Assembly (NCBI RefSeq): GCF_008386465.1
Contig: NZ_VUOD01000002.1
Span: forward strand, 248,001 to 312,000
Direction of reading: 5' to 3'
Length of the DNA stretch: 64,000 nucleotides
Source: Arenimonas fontis
GTDB taxonomy: Bacteria > Pseudomonadota > Gammaproteobacteria > Xanthomonadales > Xanthomonadaceae
A model generated the notes under the pieces. That model had not been told where the DNA came from. It searched no databases and worked only from the letters and a program-made list of their open reading frames with translations. The translations under genes were made by a program, and so were the position numbers. Shown piece by piece: positions 8,719-16,925 of this stretch. How positions within the stretch are numbered: position 1 is the stretch's first letter; each line of letters starts with the position of its first letter.

Positions 8719-10218
8719 ATGCGCCCGCACCGCTTCCACGGCGGCCTCAGGCTGGATGGCCACAAGGCCGAATCCACGGCCGGTGGACTGCATCGCGCGG
8801 CGATGCCGGCGCAGTTGCGGGTGTCCCTGCTGCAGCACGCCGGCTACCCGGCCGAACCCTGCGTGGCCGAGGGCCAGCACGTCCTGCGCGGCCAGCGGAT
8901 CGGCATCGCCGGGCAGGCGCCCGGGGTGGATGTGCATTCGCCCTGCGCCGGCCGGGTGCTGGCGCTGGCCGAGGAAGAGGCGCCGCAGTGGCCGGGCATG
9001 CGGGCGATGCACGTGGTGATCCGCCCCGAGCCACCACACGACACCGTGCGGCTGCCGGCGCTGGACTGGTCGCGGGCCAAACCGGAGGAGTTGCGCGCCC
9101 GCGTCCGGGAAGCCGGACTGGCCGGTCTCGGCGGCGCCGGATTCCCCACCGCTGACAAGCTGGCGGCCGGGCGCGACCTGCTGATTCTCAACGGTGCCGA
9201 ATGCGAACCCTGGATCGCCTGCGACGACGCCTTGCTGCGGGCGCATGCCGACGAAGTGGTGCTGGGCGGCCGCATGCTGGCCCGGGCCGTCGGCGCCGGA
9301 CGCATCCGGCTGGCGATCGAGGACAGCATGCCGGCGGCACTCGCCGCCTGCCGCGAGGCCATCGCCCGGCACGGAGAGGCGCAGGTCGAACTGGTCGTGG
9401 TGCCGACGATCTATCCGGAGGGCGGCGAGCGCCAGCTGATCCAGGCCCTGACCGGACTGGAAGTGCCACGCGGCGGCCTGCCGCGCGACCTCGGCGTGAT
9501 CGTGCTCAACGTCGGCACCGCCCGGGCTGCCTGGCGGGCGGTCGCGCAGGGCGAGCCGCTGGTCGAGCGCATCGTCACCGTCACCGGTGCCGGGGTGGTG
9601 CGCCCCGGCAACTACGTCGTGCCGCTGGGCATGACCGTGGCCCAGCTGGTGGCCCAGGCCGGCGGCTACACGGCGGACGCCGCCCGGCTGCTGCTGGGCG
9701 GACCGATGATGGGCATTGCCCTGCCCCACGACGATGTCCCGCTCGGCAAGACCCACAACTGCGTGTTGGTGCTGTCGACCGCACAGCTGCCGGACGCGGC
9801 GCCGGAGATGCCCTGCATCCGCTGTGGCGACTGTGCCGAGGTCTGCCCCTCGCGGCTGCTGCCGCAGATGCTGTTGCGGCAGGTGCGGGCGCAGCAGTTC
9901 GCCGCCGCCGAGGAGCAGGGCCTGCCCGATTGCATCGAGTGCGGCTGCTGCGATCTGGTCTGCCCCAGCCACATCCCCCTGACCGCGCATTTCCGCCACG
10001 GCAAGGCGGAACTGCGCCGACATGCCGACGAGGCGGTGGCGGCGCAGGCCGCCCGCGAACGATACGAGGCGCGCGGACGGCGGCTGGCCCGCGAGGCGGC
10101 CGAACGGGAGCGTCGCCTGGCCGCACGCAAGGCCGCCACCAGCGCCGATGCGGTGGCGGCAGCGATCGAACGGGCGCGTGTCCGCAAGGCCGAGAGAACC
10201 GGGGACGATCCGCCATGA
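8719..10218 (+). CDS. rnfC: electron transport complex subunit RnfC
   Basis: Peripheral NADH-oxidising subunit of the Rnf (RsxABCDGE) membrane complex, which couples NADH:ferredoxin electron transfer to an ion gradient or, in E. coli, resets SoxR. The 499-residue product has a biotin/lipoyl-like N-terminal region, a NADH/FMN-binding SLBB-type core with GLGGAGFPTADKL (near residue 135), and two 4Fe-4S motifs, CIRCGDCAEVCP and CIECGCCDLVCP (about residues 365-420). The C terminus is a charged Arg/Ala-rich tail, shorter than in enterobacteria. It begins the rnfC-D-G-E-nth run, in which each gene overlaps the next by 4 bases. The expected upstream rnfA and rnfB are absent here. Confidence 0.95.
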   Translation: MRPHRFHGGLRLDGHKAESTAGGLHRAAMPAQLRVSLLQHAGYPAEPCVAEGQHVLRGQRIGIAGQAPGVDVHSPCAGRVLALAEEEAPQWPGMRAMHVVIRPEPPHDTVRLPALDWSRAKPEELRARVREAGLAGLGGAGFPTADKLAAGRDLLILNGAECEPWIACDDALLRAHADEVVLGGRMLARAVGAGRIRLAIEDSMPAALAACREAIARHGEAQVELVVVPTIYPEGGERQLIQALTGLEVPRGGLPRDLGVIVLNVGTARAAWRAVAQGEPLVERIVTVTGAGVVRPGNYVVPLGMTVAQLVAQAGGYTADAARLLLGGPMMGIALPHDDVPLGKTHNCVLVLSTAQLPDAAPEMPCIRCGDCAEVCPSRLLPQMLLRQVRAQQFAAAEEQGLPDCIECGCCDLVCPSHIPLTAHFRHGKAELRRHADEAVAAQAARERYEARGRRLAREAAERERRLAARKAATSADAVAAAIERARVRKAERTGDDPP

Positions 10219-11255
10219 GGCGCTTCGACACCGCTCCGGCGCCGCACATGGCGCCGCGCCGCGACGTCCGTACCGTCATGGGTCTGGTCCTGCTGGCGCT
10301 GCTGCCGGGCGCGCTGGCGCACGGCTGGTTCTTCGGCCCGGGCATCGCCTTGCAGATCGTCCTGGCGACCGCCTTCGCGCTTGCCTTCGAGGCCTTGGCG
10401 CTGCGCTTGCGCGGGAAGCCGCTGCGACCCTTCCTCAGCGACCTGAGCGCGCCGCTGACCGCAGTACTGTTCGCCTTGTGCCTGCCGCCGCTGGCGCCGT
10501 GGTGGATCGCCGCCATCGGCATGGCGGCGGCGATCCTGCTGGCCAAGCACCTGTACGGCGGTCTGGGGCACAACCTGTTCAACCCGGCCATGGTCGGCCT
10601 GGCGGTGGCGATCCTGTGTTTTCCACGCGAGTTCACCCAGTGGCTGCCGCCGCGCGGACTGGAAGGCGCGGTGCCGCCCGGCCTCGGTGACAGCCTGCGC
10701 GCGGTGTTCACCGGCGAACTGCCGCCGCCCTGGCATTGGGACGGGCTGGCCCAGGCCACGCCGCTGGACACCGTGCGCAACCTGGCCCGACAGGGGGCCA
10801 CCTTGTCGGAGATCCGCGGGCAATCGCTGTTCGGCGATTTCGGCGGCCGCGGCTGGGAATGGATCGCCAATTTCTACGCCATCGGCGGCCTGTTCCTGCT
10901 CTGGAAGCGGGTCATTCCCTGGCAGGTACCAGCCGCTACCCTGGGCACGACGGTGCTGCTGAGCCTTCCCTTCTGGGCCCTGGATCCGGATTTGCATCCC
11001 TTTCCGCTACAGCATGTGTTCTCCGGCGGCCTGATGCTGGCGGCGTTTTTCATCGCCACCGACCCGGTCAGCGGCTGCACGACGCCCCGCGGCCGCCTGC
11101 TGTTCGGCGCCGGCGTGGCGGTGCTGACGCTCGCCATCCGGCGCTGGGGTGGCTACCCCGACGGAGTGGCCTTCGCCGTGCTGCTGATGAACTGCGCCGC
11201 GCCGTGGCTGGACCTGCACACCCGGCCGCGCATCCTGGGCGAGGGCCGGCGATGA
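10215..11255 (+). CDS. rnfD: electron transport complex subunit RnfD
   Basis: Integral membrane subunit of the Rnf complex, about 346 residues, carrying covalently bound FMN. It shows many hydrophobic segments, a conserved GGLGHNLFNPAM loop, and the FMN attachment region near DPVSGCTTPRG, where the Thr is the expected phosphoester-linked residue (SGATT in many homologues, SGCTT here). The ATG overlaps the rnfC stop by 4 bases (ATGA), and the 3' end overlaps rnfG the same way. It is homologous to NqrB of the Na+-translocating NADH:quinone reductase. Confidence 0.93.
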   Translation: MRRFDTAPAPHMAPRRDVRTVMGLVLLALLPGALAHGWFFGPGIALQIVLATAFALAFEALALRLRGKPLRPFLSDLSAPLTAVLFALCLPPLAPWWIAAIGMAAAILLAKHLYGGLGHNLFNPAMVGLAVAILCFPREFTQWLPPRGLEGAVPPGLGDSLRAVFTGELPPPWHWDGLAQATPLDTVRNLARQGATLSEIRGQSLFGDFGGRGWEWIANFYAIGGLFLLWKRVIPWQVPAATLGTTVLLSLPFWALDPDLHPFPLQHVFSGGLMLAAFFIATDPVSGCTTPRGRLLFGAGVAVLTLAIRRWGGYPDGVAFAVLLMNCAAPWLDLHTRPRILGEGRR

Positions 11256-11938
11256 GCGGCGGCGCCCGCCAGGCCGCGCTCTCGGCGCTGCGTCTGGGCG
11301 GCATCGCCGTGCTGGCGGTGGCGCTGCTGGCAGGCGTGCACCACCTGGCCCGCGGGCCGATCGCCGAGGCGGAGCGGCAAGCCGCCCTGCAGGCCCTGGC
11401 CCTGGTGATGCCGGCCGACCGGTACGACAACGACCTGCTGGCCGACCGCGTGCAGGTACGGGCGCCCGCCTGGCTGGGCCTCGACGCCGCCAGCGTCCAC
11501 CGTGCCCGCCTGGCCGGGCGGGCCAATGGCCTGGTGCTGGAGGCGAACGCGCCGGACGGGTACGCCGGCGACATCCGCCTGCTGGTTGGCGTCGATGCCG
11601 AAGGAAGGGTGCTGGGCGTGCGGGTGACCGAGCACCGCGAAACCCCCGGCCTGGGGGATGGCGTCGAGCCGCGCCGCAGCAACTGGATCGCCCGTTTCGC
11701 CGGCCGTTCGCTTGGCGACCCGCCGGCCGATCGCTGGGCTGTGCGCCGCGACGGTGGCGACTTCGATCAGTTCGCCGGCGCTACCGTGACCCCGCGCGCC
11801 GTGGTGAACGCAGTGCGCCGCACACTGCAGTTCGTCCGCAGGCACGGGCCGGCGCTAATGGCGGCGGAATCCGGCGCTACACTGCGCTTCGACGACGCCC
11901 CCGAACCGGGCACCGGCACCGAGCGCGATACACGATGA
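11252..11938 (+). CDS. rnfG: electron transport complex subunit RnfG
   Basis: Rnf subunit with one N-terminal membrane segment (about 10-32) and a periplasmic FMN-binding domain, 228 residues. The covalent flavin site corresponds to AGATVTPRAV near residue 175, where the Thr after GA is the expected attachment residue. TEHRETPGLGDGV is the conserved loop before it. It is related to NqrC. It overlaps rnfD and rnfE by 4 bases each. Confidence 0.93.
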   Translation: MSGGARQAALSALRLGGIAVLAVALLAGVHHLARGPIAEAERQAALQALALVMPADRYDNDLLADRVQVRAPAWLGLDAASVHRARLAGRANGLVLEANAPDGYAGDIRLLVGVDAEGRVLGVRVTEHRETPGLGDGVEPRRSNWIARFAGRSLGDPPADRWAVRRDGGDFDQFAGATVTPRAVVNAVRRTLQFVRRHGPALMAAESGATLRFDDAPEPGTGTERDTR

Positions 11939-12576
11939 ATGCCCCCAGCCCCCGCAGCATCCTCGAATACGGCCTGGCCAGCGGCAACGCCGGCCTGGTG
12001 CAGCTGCTGGGCCTCTGCCCGCTGCTGGCGGTCAGCAACAACGCCGTCAACGCCCTCGGCCTCGGCCTGGCCACCCTACTGGCGGTGACTGCCACCAACA
12101 CCGTGATCTCGCTGTTGCGGCACTGGACCGGGCGGGAAGTGCGCATCCCGACCTTCGTGATGGTGATCGCCGCCGTCGTCACTGCCATCGAATTGACCTT
12201 TCGCGCCTGGCTGCCGGGACTGTACGCGGTGCTTGGCCTGTTCATCCCGCTGATCGTCACCAACTGCGCGCTGATGGGCCGGGCCGAGGCCTTCGCATCC
12301 CGGCACGACCCGTTCCGGGCGGCCCTGGACGGATTCGCCATCGGCCTGGGCTTCCTGGGTGTGCTGTTGCTGATCGGCGCCATGCGCGAACTGCTGGGCG
12401 AAGGCAGCCTCTTCGCCGGCGCCGGCGACCTGCTGCACCTGCCCTGGCTGGAGGTACGCGGCGGCGACTATCCCGGCTTCCTGGTGGCGGTGCTGCCCAT
12501 GGGCGCCTTCCTCGCCCTGGCCGTGCTGATCGCCCTGCGCCAGGCCTGGCGCCTGCGCCACGGGGTGGCGGCATGA
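11935..12576 (+). CDS. rnfE: electron transport complex subunit RnfE
   Basis: Integral membrane subunit of Rnf, 213 residues with about six membrane helices. It is related to RnfA and NqrD/E, which bind an intramembrane iron-sulfur cluster through Cys residues; here Cys occurs in LLGLCPLLAVS and in IVTNCALMGRAEAF, matching the family positions. The NAVNALGLG and TNCALMGRAE blocks identify RnfE rather than RnfA. It overlaps rnfG and nth by 4 bases each, so all are read from one mRNA. Confidence 0.93.
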   Translation: MNAPSPRSILEYGLASGNAGLVQLLGLCPLLAVSNNAVNALGLGLATLLAVTATNTVISLLRHWTGREVRIPTFVMVIAAVVTAIELTFRAWLPGLYAVLGLFIPLIVTNCALMGRAEAFASRHDPFRAALDGFAIGLGFLGVLLLIGAMRELLGEGSLFAGAGDLLHLPWLEVRGGDYPGFLVAVLPMGAFLALAVLIALRQAWRLRHGVAA

Positions 12577-13247
12577 AGCCGGCGCAGCGGCGCGAGCTGT
12601 TCGCGCGCCTGGCCGAACTCAACCCCAAACCCACCACCGAACTGGAGTATTCCACCCCCTTCGAGCTGCTGGTGGCGGTGATCCTGTCGGCCCAGGCCAC
12701 CGACGTCGGCGTCAACAAGGCCACGCGCCGGCTGTTTCCGGTGGCCAACACGCCCGAGACCATGCTGGCGTTGGGCGAGGACGGGCTGAAGGAATACATC
12801 TCCAGCATCGGCCTGTTCAATGCCAAGGCCGCCAACATCATCGCCACCTGCCGCATCCTGCTGGAGAAACACCACGGTGAGGTACCACGCGACCGCGCCG
12901 CCCTGGAAGCCCTGCCCGGGGTCGGCCGCAAGACGGCCAATGTGGTACTCAACACGGCCTTCGGCGAGCCGACCATCGCGGTGGACACGCACATCTTCCG
13001 GGTCGCCAACCGCACCGGGCTGGCGCCGGGCAAGACCGTGCGCGCGGTCGAGGACAAGCTGATGAAGGTGGTGCCGCCGGAGTATCTGCAGGACGCGCAT
13101 CACTGGCTGATCCTGCACGGCCGTTACGTCTGCAAGGCGCGCAAGCCCGATTGCCCCAACTGCGTCATCCGCGATCTTTGCGCCTACCGCGCCAAGGTCG
13201 GGCGCACGCGGCAAAGAAAACCCCCGGGCCGTAAGACCCGGGGGTGA
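12573..13247 (+). CDS. nth: endonuclease III (DNA glycosylase/AP lyase)
   Basis: Base-excision repair enzyme that removes oxidised pyrimidines and nicks the abasic site. In the 224-residue product the helix-hairpin-helix LPGVGRKTANVV contains the catalytic Lys, VDTH contains the catalytic Asp, and the C-terminal 4Fe-4S loop has the exact C-x6-C-x2-C-x5-C spacing (CKARKPDC...). nth is the usual last gene of gammaproteobacterial rnf operons, as here. The final codons (13221-13244) double as the terminator hairpin of the convergent porin gene. Confidence 0.96.
   Translation: MKPAQRRELFARLAELNPKPTTELEYSTPFELLVAVILSAQATDVGVNKATRRLFPVANTPETMLALGEDGLKEYISSIGLFNAKAANIIATCRILLEKHHGEVPRDRAALEALPGVGRKTANVVLNTAFGEPTIAVDTHIFRVANRTGLAPGKTVRAVEDKLMKVVPPEYLQDAHHWLILHGRYVCKARKPDCPNCVIRDLCAYRAKVGRTRQRKPPGRKTRG
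13211..13244 (-). terminator. intrinsic terminator of the porin gene, inside nth
   Basis: A perfect 8-base stem, CCCCCGGG (13221-13228) with CCCGGGGG (13237-13244), and an 8-base loop are followed on the minus strand by TTTTCTTT. It lies 20 bases past the porin stop and wholly within the last codons of nth. On the plus strand the stem is followed by GC-rich sequence, so it should act mainly on the porin transcript. Confidence 0.85.
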
Positions 13248-13264
13248 TGGGGATCCGGGGCGGA

Positions 13265-14581
13265 TCAGAAGCTGAACTGCGTGCGGATCGCGTACTGGGC
13301 CGGCTCGTCGCCGGTCAGTTCGTTCTCGCCCTGGGTGTAGTTGAACATCACCCGCAGGTTCGGGTTGACGTAGTAGTTCATGCCGAGGATCCAAGCATTG
13401 GCGGCGACGTCGGCCAGGTCCTTGTTCTCGATGTAGTCGTAGCGTGCGGTCAGTTCCCACAGACCGGTGCCGGCGACCTTGGGCGAACCGAACACGCCGT
13501 TGCCGCCCTTGTAGACCTTGCGGCCGCCGTTGAGCATCAGGCTGCCCTGCACGTACCAGGCTTCGACGTCCTGGTCCGGGCCCAGCGGCTGGCCGAAGGT
13601 GGCGTTGGCGTACTCGGCCTGGGCGAAGAAAGGACCGGCCATGCCGGCCAGTTCCAGGCCGTAGGCATCCACCTGGTTGGCCGAGGCGCCGGTGGTGGTG
13701 GCGATGGTCAGGCTGGGGCCGCGGCGGCCGGCGTAGCTGGCCGACGCCCTCAGGTCGGCCGAGCCCTCGTTGGCATTCTCGTGGCTGTACCAGGCGCCCA
13801 GGTGCAGGACTTCGGTGCCGCTCATGATCGGCGCCCAGGTGGCGCGGCCGGCGAAACCCATGCCCTCGTTGCGCGGGCCGGTGGCGCCGCGCAGGTTGAA
13901 CACCGACAGGCCGGCGCTGCGGTTGCTGCCCGAGTACAGGTAGCCCACGCCCTGCTGGAACTGGCGGCCGCTGAACAGCCCGGTGGCGGAGGCGAACGGG
14001 CGCTCCATCATCAGGATCTCATTGGAGCTGGTCAGCTCCTCCATCGACCGGTAGGGCTTGAAGTGACCGATGAACAGCTTGCCCGGACCGAGGCCCCTGG
14101 CGATGTACAGGTCGCGCAGGCCGTCGAGGTTGGTGCCGGCGGCGAAGTCCTGCTCCATCTTGTATTCCCAGCCCAGAGCGGAGCCGGACAGGGTCAGGCG
14201 GGCACGGCGGAACTCGGTAGTGCCGGTGTGCGAGTTCAGGTCGTCGTCGAAGGCGTAACCGTCGAAATGCAGACGTCCACCGACCTGCATCGAGAACTGG
14301 CCGTCGGGCGAGGTCACCTTCAGGCCGCCCTTGGTCTCGACCTTGGGATTGTTGGCCTGCACGGCCTTCAAGGCCTCGGCGTTGTCGATATTGATGGCAG
14401 ACTGGGCCTCGTCGCGGGCTTCCAGTTCGTCGATGCGGTTCATCAGCGCGGCGACCTGGGCTTTGAGCTCGGCGATCTCGGCGTCGGTCGCCCGGGCATT
14501 GCCGTCCTGTGCGGCCGCGATGTCCGGGCCGAGGCCGGCGAGCAGGGCCGCCAGGGCGGCGGCCAGCGGGGTCAAACGCAT
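13265..14581 (-). CDS. phosphate-selective porin, OprP/OprO family
   Basis: Outer-membrane porin of 438 residues. A signal peptide (about 1-24, ending AAAQ) is followed by a short coiled-coil region (AEIAELKAQVAALMNRIDEL, about 33-52). The OprP/O-type beta-barrel begins GGLKVTSPDGQFSMQVGGRL and ends with an aromatic Phe after TQFSF. In the family the coiled coil helps trimerisation and the channel takes up phosphate or polyphosphate. The start at 14581 has AGGAG 8 bases upstream and gives the signal peptide. The gene diverges from pstS, and its promoter region carries a minus-strand Pho box at 14713-14730, which supports the phosphate role. Confidence 0.88.
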   Translation of the reverse strand: MRLTPLAAALAALLAGLGPDIAAAQDGNARATDAEIAELKAQVAALMNRIDELEARDEAQSAINIDNAEALKAVQANNPKVETKGGLKVTSPDGQFSMQVGGRLHFDGYAFDDDLNSHTGTTEFRRARLTLSGSALGWEYKMEQDFAAGTNLDGLRDLYIARGLGPGKLFIGHFKPYRSMEELTSSNEILMMERPFASATGLFSGRQFQQGVGYLYSGSNRSAGLSVFNLRGATGPRNEGMGFAGRATWAPIMSGTEVLHLGAWYSHENANEGSADLRASASYAGRRGPSLTIATTTGASANQVDAYGLELAGMAGPFFAQAEYANATFGQPLGPDQDVEAWYVQGSLMLNGGRKVYKGGNGVFGSPKVAGTGLWELTARYDYIENKDLADVAANAWILGMNYYVNPNLRVMFNYTQGENELTGDEPAQYAIRTQFSF

Positions 14582-14691
14582 GTCATGGACTCCTGTTGGT
14601 ATGAATGCGGCGAGACAGCAGGACCGGGGTCCGGCCCCTCCCCGGGCTCGCCGCGGGTGGTTCGGGCGGCCACAAGGCTGCCCCGTTTGCA

Positions 14692-14730
14692 TGACGGAAG
14701 CTTGAGCGTTACGTGACAACCGCGTGACAG
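14692..14730 (-). promoter_or_regulatory. Pho box of the porin gene
   Basis: Read on the minus strand, 14730-14713 is CTGTCAC-GCGG-TTGTCAC, two 7-base PhoB half sites with a 4-base spacer. A further half site CCGTCA lies 22 bases on (complement of 14692-14697), keeping the 11-base phase. It resembles the PhoB consensus CTGTCAT-n4-CTGTCAT. No good -10 was seen downstream, so the transcription start is uncertain. Confidence 0.75.
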
Positions 14731-14753
14731 CCGGCCGGAACGCCCGATGACCC

Positions 14754-14809
14754 CTGTCACACGGGTGTCATGTTCGGGAAACAAGCTTGTCACCGGGTCG
14801 GCCTGTAAT
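14754..14809 (+). promoter_or_regulatory. Pho box and promoter of pstS
   Basis: CTGTCAC-ACGG-GTGTCAT at 14754-14771 is a near-consensus PhoB binding site. Another half site, CTTGTCA, lies at 14786-14792, so the TGTCA cores are at 14755, 14766 and 14788, all in 11-base phase. A -10-like TGTAAT at 14804-14809 begins 11 bases after the last core, the arrangement known for PhoB-activated promoters that lack a -35. It predicts induction of pstSCAB-phoU under phosphate limitation. Confidence 0.8.
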
Positions 14810-14867
14810 GGCCCGGCGCCGGGGGTCCTCCCCCGGGGTCGCATCCATCCACCCGAGGAGTGTTCCC

Positions 14868-15884
14868 GTGCTCAAGTCCCTCAAGCGCAGCCTGGCCACC
14901 GTCGCCCTGGCCGCCGGCCTCACCACCACCGCCCAGGCGGCCGAGATCACCGGCGCCGGCGCGTCCTTCGTGTTCCCGGCCATGTCCCGCTGGTCGGCCG
15001 ACTACAACGCCGCCACCGGCCACCGCATCAACTACCAGTCGATCGGCTCGGGCGGCGGCATCGCCCAGATCAAGGCCAACACCGTGGATTTCGGTTCGTC
15101 CGACGCGCCGCTGAAGCCGGAGGACCTGGCTCAGAGCAGCCTGGTGCAGTTCCCGTCGGTGATGGGCGGCATCGTGCCGGCCTTCAACGTGCCGGGCATC
15201 GCCGCCAACCAGCTGCGCCTGGACGGCCCGACCCTGGCCGACATCTACCTGGGCAAGATCACCACCTGGAATGATCCGGCCATCGCCGCCCTCAACCCGG
15301 GCCTGGCCCTGCCGGCAATGCGCATCACCGTCGTGCACCGTTCGGACGGTTCCGGCACCACCTTCAACTTCGTCAACTACCTGTCCAAGGTCTCGCCGGA
15401 ATGGAAGGAGAAGGTCGGCGAAGGCACCTCGGTACGTTGGCCGACCGGCGTCGGCGGCAAGGGCAACGAGGGCGTGACCGCCTACGTCAAGCAGATCAAG
15501 GGCGCGATCGGCTACATCGAGCTGTCCTATGCCCTCACCAACAAGGTGCCCTACGCCCAGTTGCGCAATGCCGACGGCCAGTTCGTCCAGGCCAGCAACG
15601 CCTCGATCCAGGCCGCGGCCGCCAGCGCCCGCTGGACCGACAGCAAGGACTTCTACCTGGTGCTGACCAATGCCCCGGGCGCCGAGTCCTGGCCGATCGC
15701 CGCCACCAACTTCATCCTGATGTCCAAGAAGCCGAAGAACGCCGAGGGCAACCGCCAGGCCCGCGAGTTCTTCAACTGGGTCTACGAGAATGGCGACCAG
15801 GCCGCCGCCGACCTCGGCTACGTGCCGCTGCCGGACGAGCTGGTGGCCCAGATCAAGGCCTACTGGGCCGCCAACTTCAAGTAA
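14868..15884 (+). CDS. pstS: phosphate ABC transporter substrate-binding protein PstS
   Basis: Periplasmic phosphate-binding protein of the high-affinity Pst transporter, 338 residues. The GTG at 14868 is chosen because GAGGAG lies 7 bases upstream and it yields a signal peptide (about 1-24, ending AQAA); an upstream ATG in the same frame has neither. Phosphate-binding segments are visible: GAGASFVFP, GSGGGIAQI, FGSSDAPL and HRSDGSGTTFNF. It heads pstSCAB-phoU. A strong hairpin after its stop (15902-15928) probably sets higher PstS than PstC output. Confidence 0.96.
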   Translation: MLKSLKRSLATVALAAGLTTTAQAAEITGAGASFVFPAMSRWSADYNAATGHRINYQSIGSGGGIAQIKANTVDFGSSDAPLKPEDLAQSSLVQFPSVMGGIVPAFNVPGIAANQLRLDGPTLADIYLGKITTWNDPAIAALNPGLALPAMRITVVHRSDGSGTTFNFVNYLSKVSPEWKEKVGEGTSVRWPTGVGGKGNEGVTAYVKQIKGAIGYIELSYALTNKVPYAQLRNADGQFVQASNASIQAAAASARWTDSKDFYLVLTNAPGAESWPIAATNFILMSKKPKNAEGNRQAREFFNWVYENGDQAAADLGYVPLPDELVAQIKAYWAANFK

Positions 15885-15901
15885 TGCGTTGAACAAGGCG
15901 G

Positions 15902-15928
15902 GTCCGCGCGCCAGTATGGCGCGCGGAC
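15902..15928 (+). terminator. pstS-pstC intergenic hairpin (partial terminator or mRNA stabiliser)
   Basis: A perfect 11-base stem (15902-15912 with 15918-15928) with loop AGTAT, followed by TTCGCTTT. The weak U-tract suggests incomplete termination, or protection of the pstS mRNA end, leaving the binding protein in excess over the membrane subunits. Confidence 0.6.
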
Positions 15929-15959
15929 TTCGCTTTGAAGGAGCCAGCCGGAACCCGCC

Positions 15960-16925
15960 ATGTCCACGGAAATCGCCGCCCCCGCCGAACGCTCGCATCG
16001 CTTCGACGCCTTTGCCGACTGGCTGTTCCGCAACATCGTCACGATCGCCGGCTGGTTCGTGTTGATCGCCCTGGCCGCCGCCGCCTTCTCCATGTACTGG
16101 GGCGGGCGCGAGGCCTTCGAACAGTTCGGCCTGGGCTTCCTGTGGTCGCAGGACTGGGACCCGGTGCGCGAGCAATACGGCGCCCTGGTGCCGATCTACG
16201 GCACCGTCGTCTCGACCCTGATCGCGATGATCATCGCCGTGCCGGTCAGCTTCGGCATCGCCCTGTTCCTGACCGAGGTGGCGCCGACCTGGATCCGGCA
16301 GCCGCTCGGATCGGCCATCGAGCTGCTGGCCGGCATTCCCTCCATCATCTACGGCATGTGGGGCCTGTTCGTGCTGGCGCCGTTCCTGGCGGAGCACGTC
16401 TACCCGCGCATTGACGAAAACCTCGGCAGCTGGCCGATCATAGGCCCGCTGTTCTCCGGCCCGCCCCTGGGCATCGGCATGCTGACCGCCGGCATCGTGC
16501 TGGCGATCATGATCATTCCATTCATCTCCTCGGTCATGCGCGACGTGTTCATGACCGTACCCAACCGGCTGAAGGAATCCGCTTACGCTCTGGGCAGCAC
16601 CACCACGGAGGTGGTTTGGGACATCGTCCTGCCCTACACCCGCTCGGCGGTGATCGGCGGCATCTTCCTGGGCATGGGCCGGGCCCTGGGCGAGACCATG
16701 GCGGTCACCTTCGTGCTGGGCAACTCCCACCACATCAATGCCTCCTTGCTGATGCCCGGCAACTCCATCGCCGCCAGCATCGCCAACGAATTCGCCGAGG
16801 CCACGACGCCGATGTACCAGTCGGCCCTGCTGGCCCTTGGCTTCGTGCTGTTCATCGTCACCTTCATCGTGCTGGCCATCGCCAAATTGATGCTGATGCA
16901 GCTCAGGAAGCGGGAGGGCAACTGA
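15960..16925 (+). CDS. pstC: phosphate ABC transporter permease PstC
   Basis: Inner-membrane permease subunit of the Pst transporter, 321 residues with about six to seven membrane helices. The first helix is near residues 22-44. The binding-protein-dependent transport signature (EAA loop) appears around KESAYALGSTTTEVVWDIVLP, followed by GIFLGMGRALGET. The best ribosome site, AAGGAG, is about 16 bases before the ATG, which is rather far. The stop codon overlaps the pstA start by one base (TGATG). Confidence 0.95.
   Translation: MSTEIAAPAERSHRFDAFADWLFRNIVTIAGWFVLIALAAAAFSMYWGGREAFEQFGLGFLWSQDWDPVREQYGALVPIYGTVVSTLIAMIIAVPVSFGIALFLTEVAPTWIRQPLGSAIELLAGIPSIIYGMWGLFVLAPFLAEHVYPRIDENLGSWPIIGPLFSGPPLGIGMLTAGIVLAIMIIPFISSVMRDVFMTVPNRLKESAYALGSTTTEVVWDIVLPYTRSAVIGGIFLGMGRALGETMAVTFVLGNSHHINASLLMPGNSIAASIANEFAEATTPMYQSALLALGFVLFIVTFIVLAIAKLMLMQLRKREGN

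Noticed and set aside
13244-14716. A 490-codon plus-strand open frame opposite the porin
   Set aside because: It is antisense to a porin with a clear signal peptide, ribosome site, Pho box and terminator. The frame also covers the divergent control region.
14790-16733. A 647-codon open frame antisense to pstS and pstC
   Set aside because: It covers the pstS start region and hairpin and shows only shadow composition.
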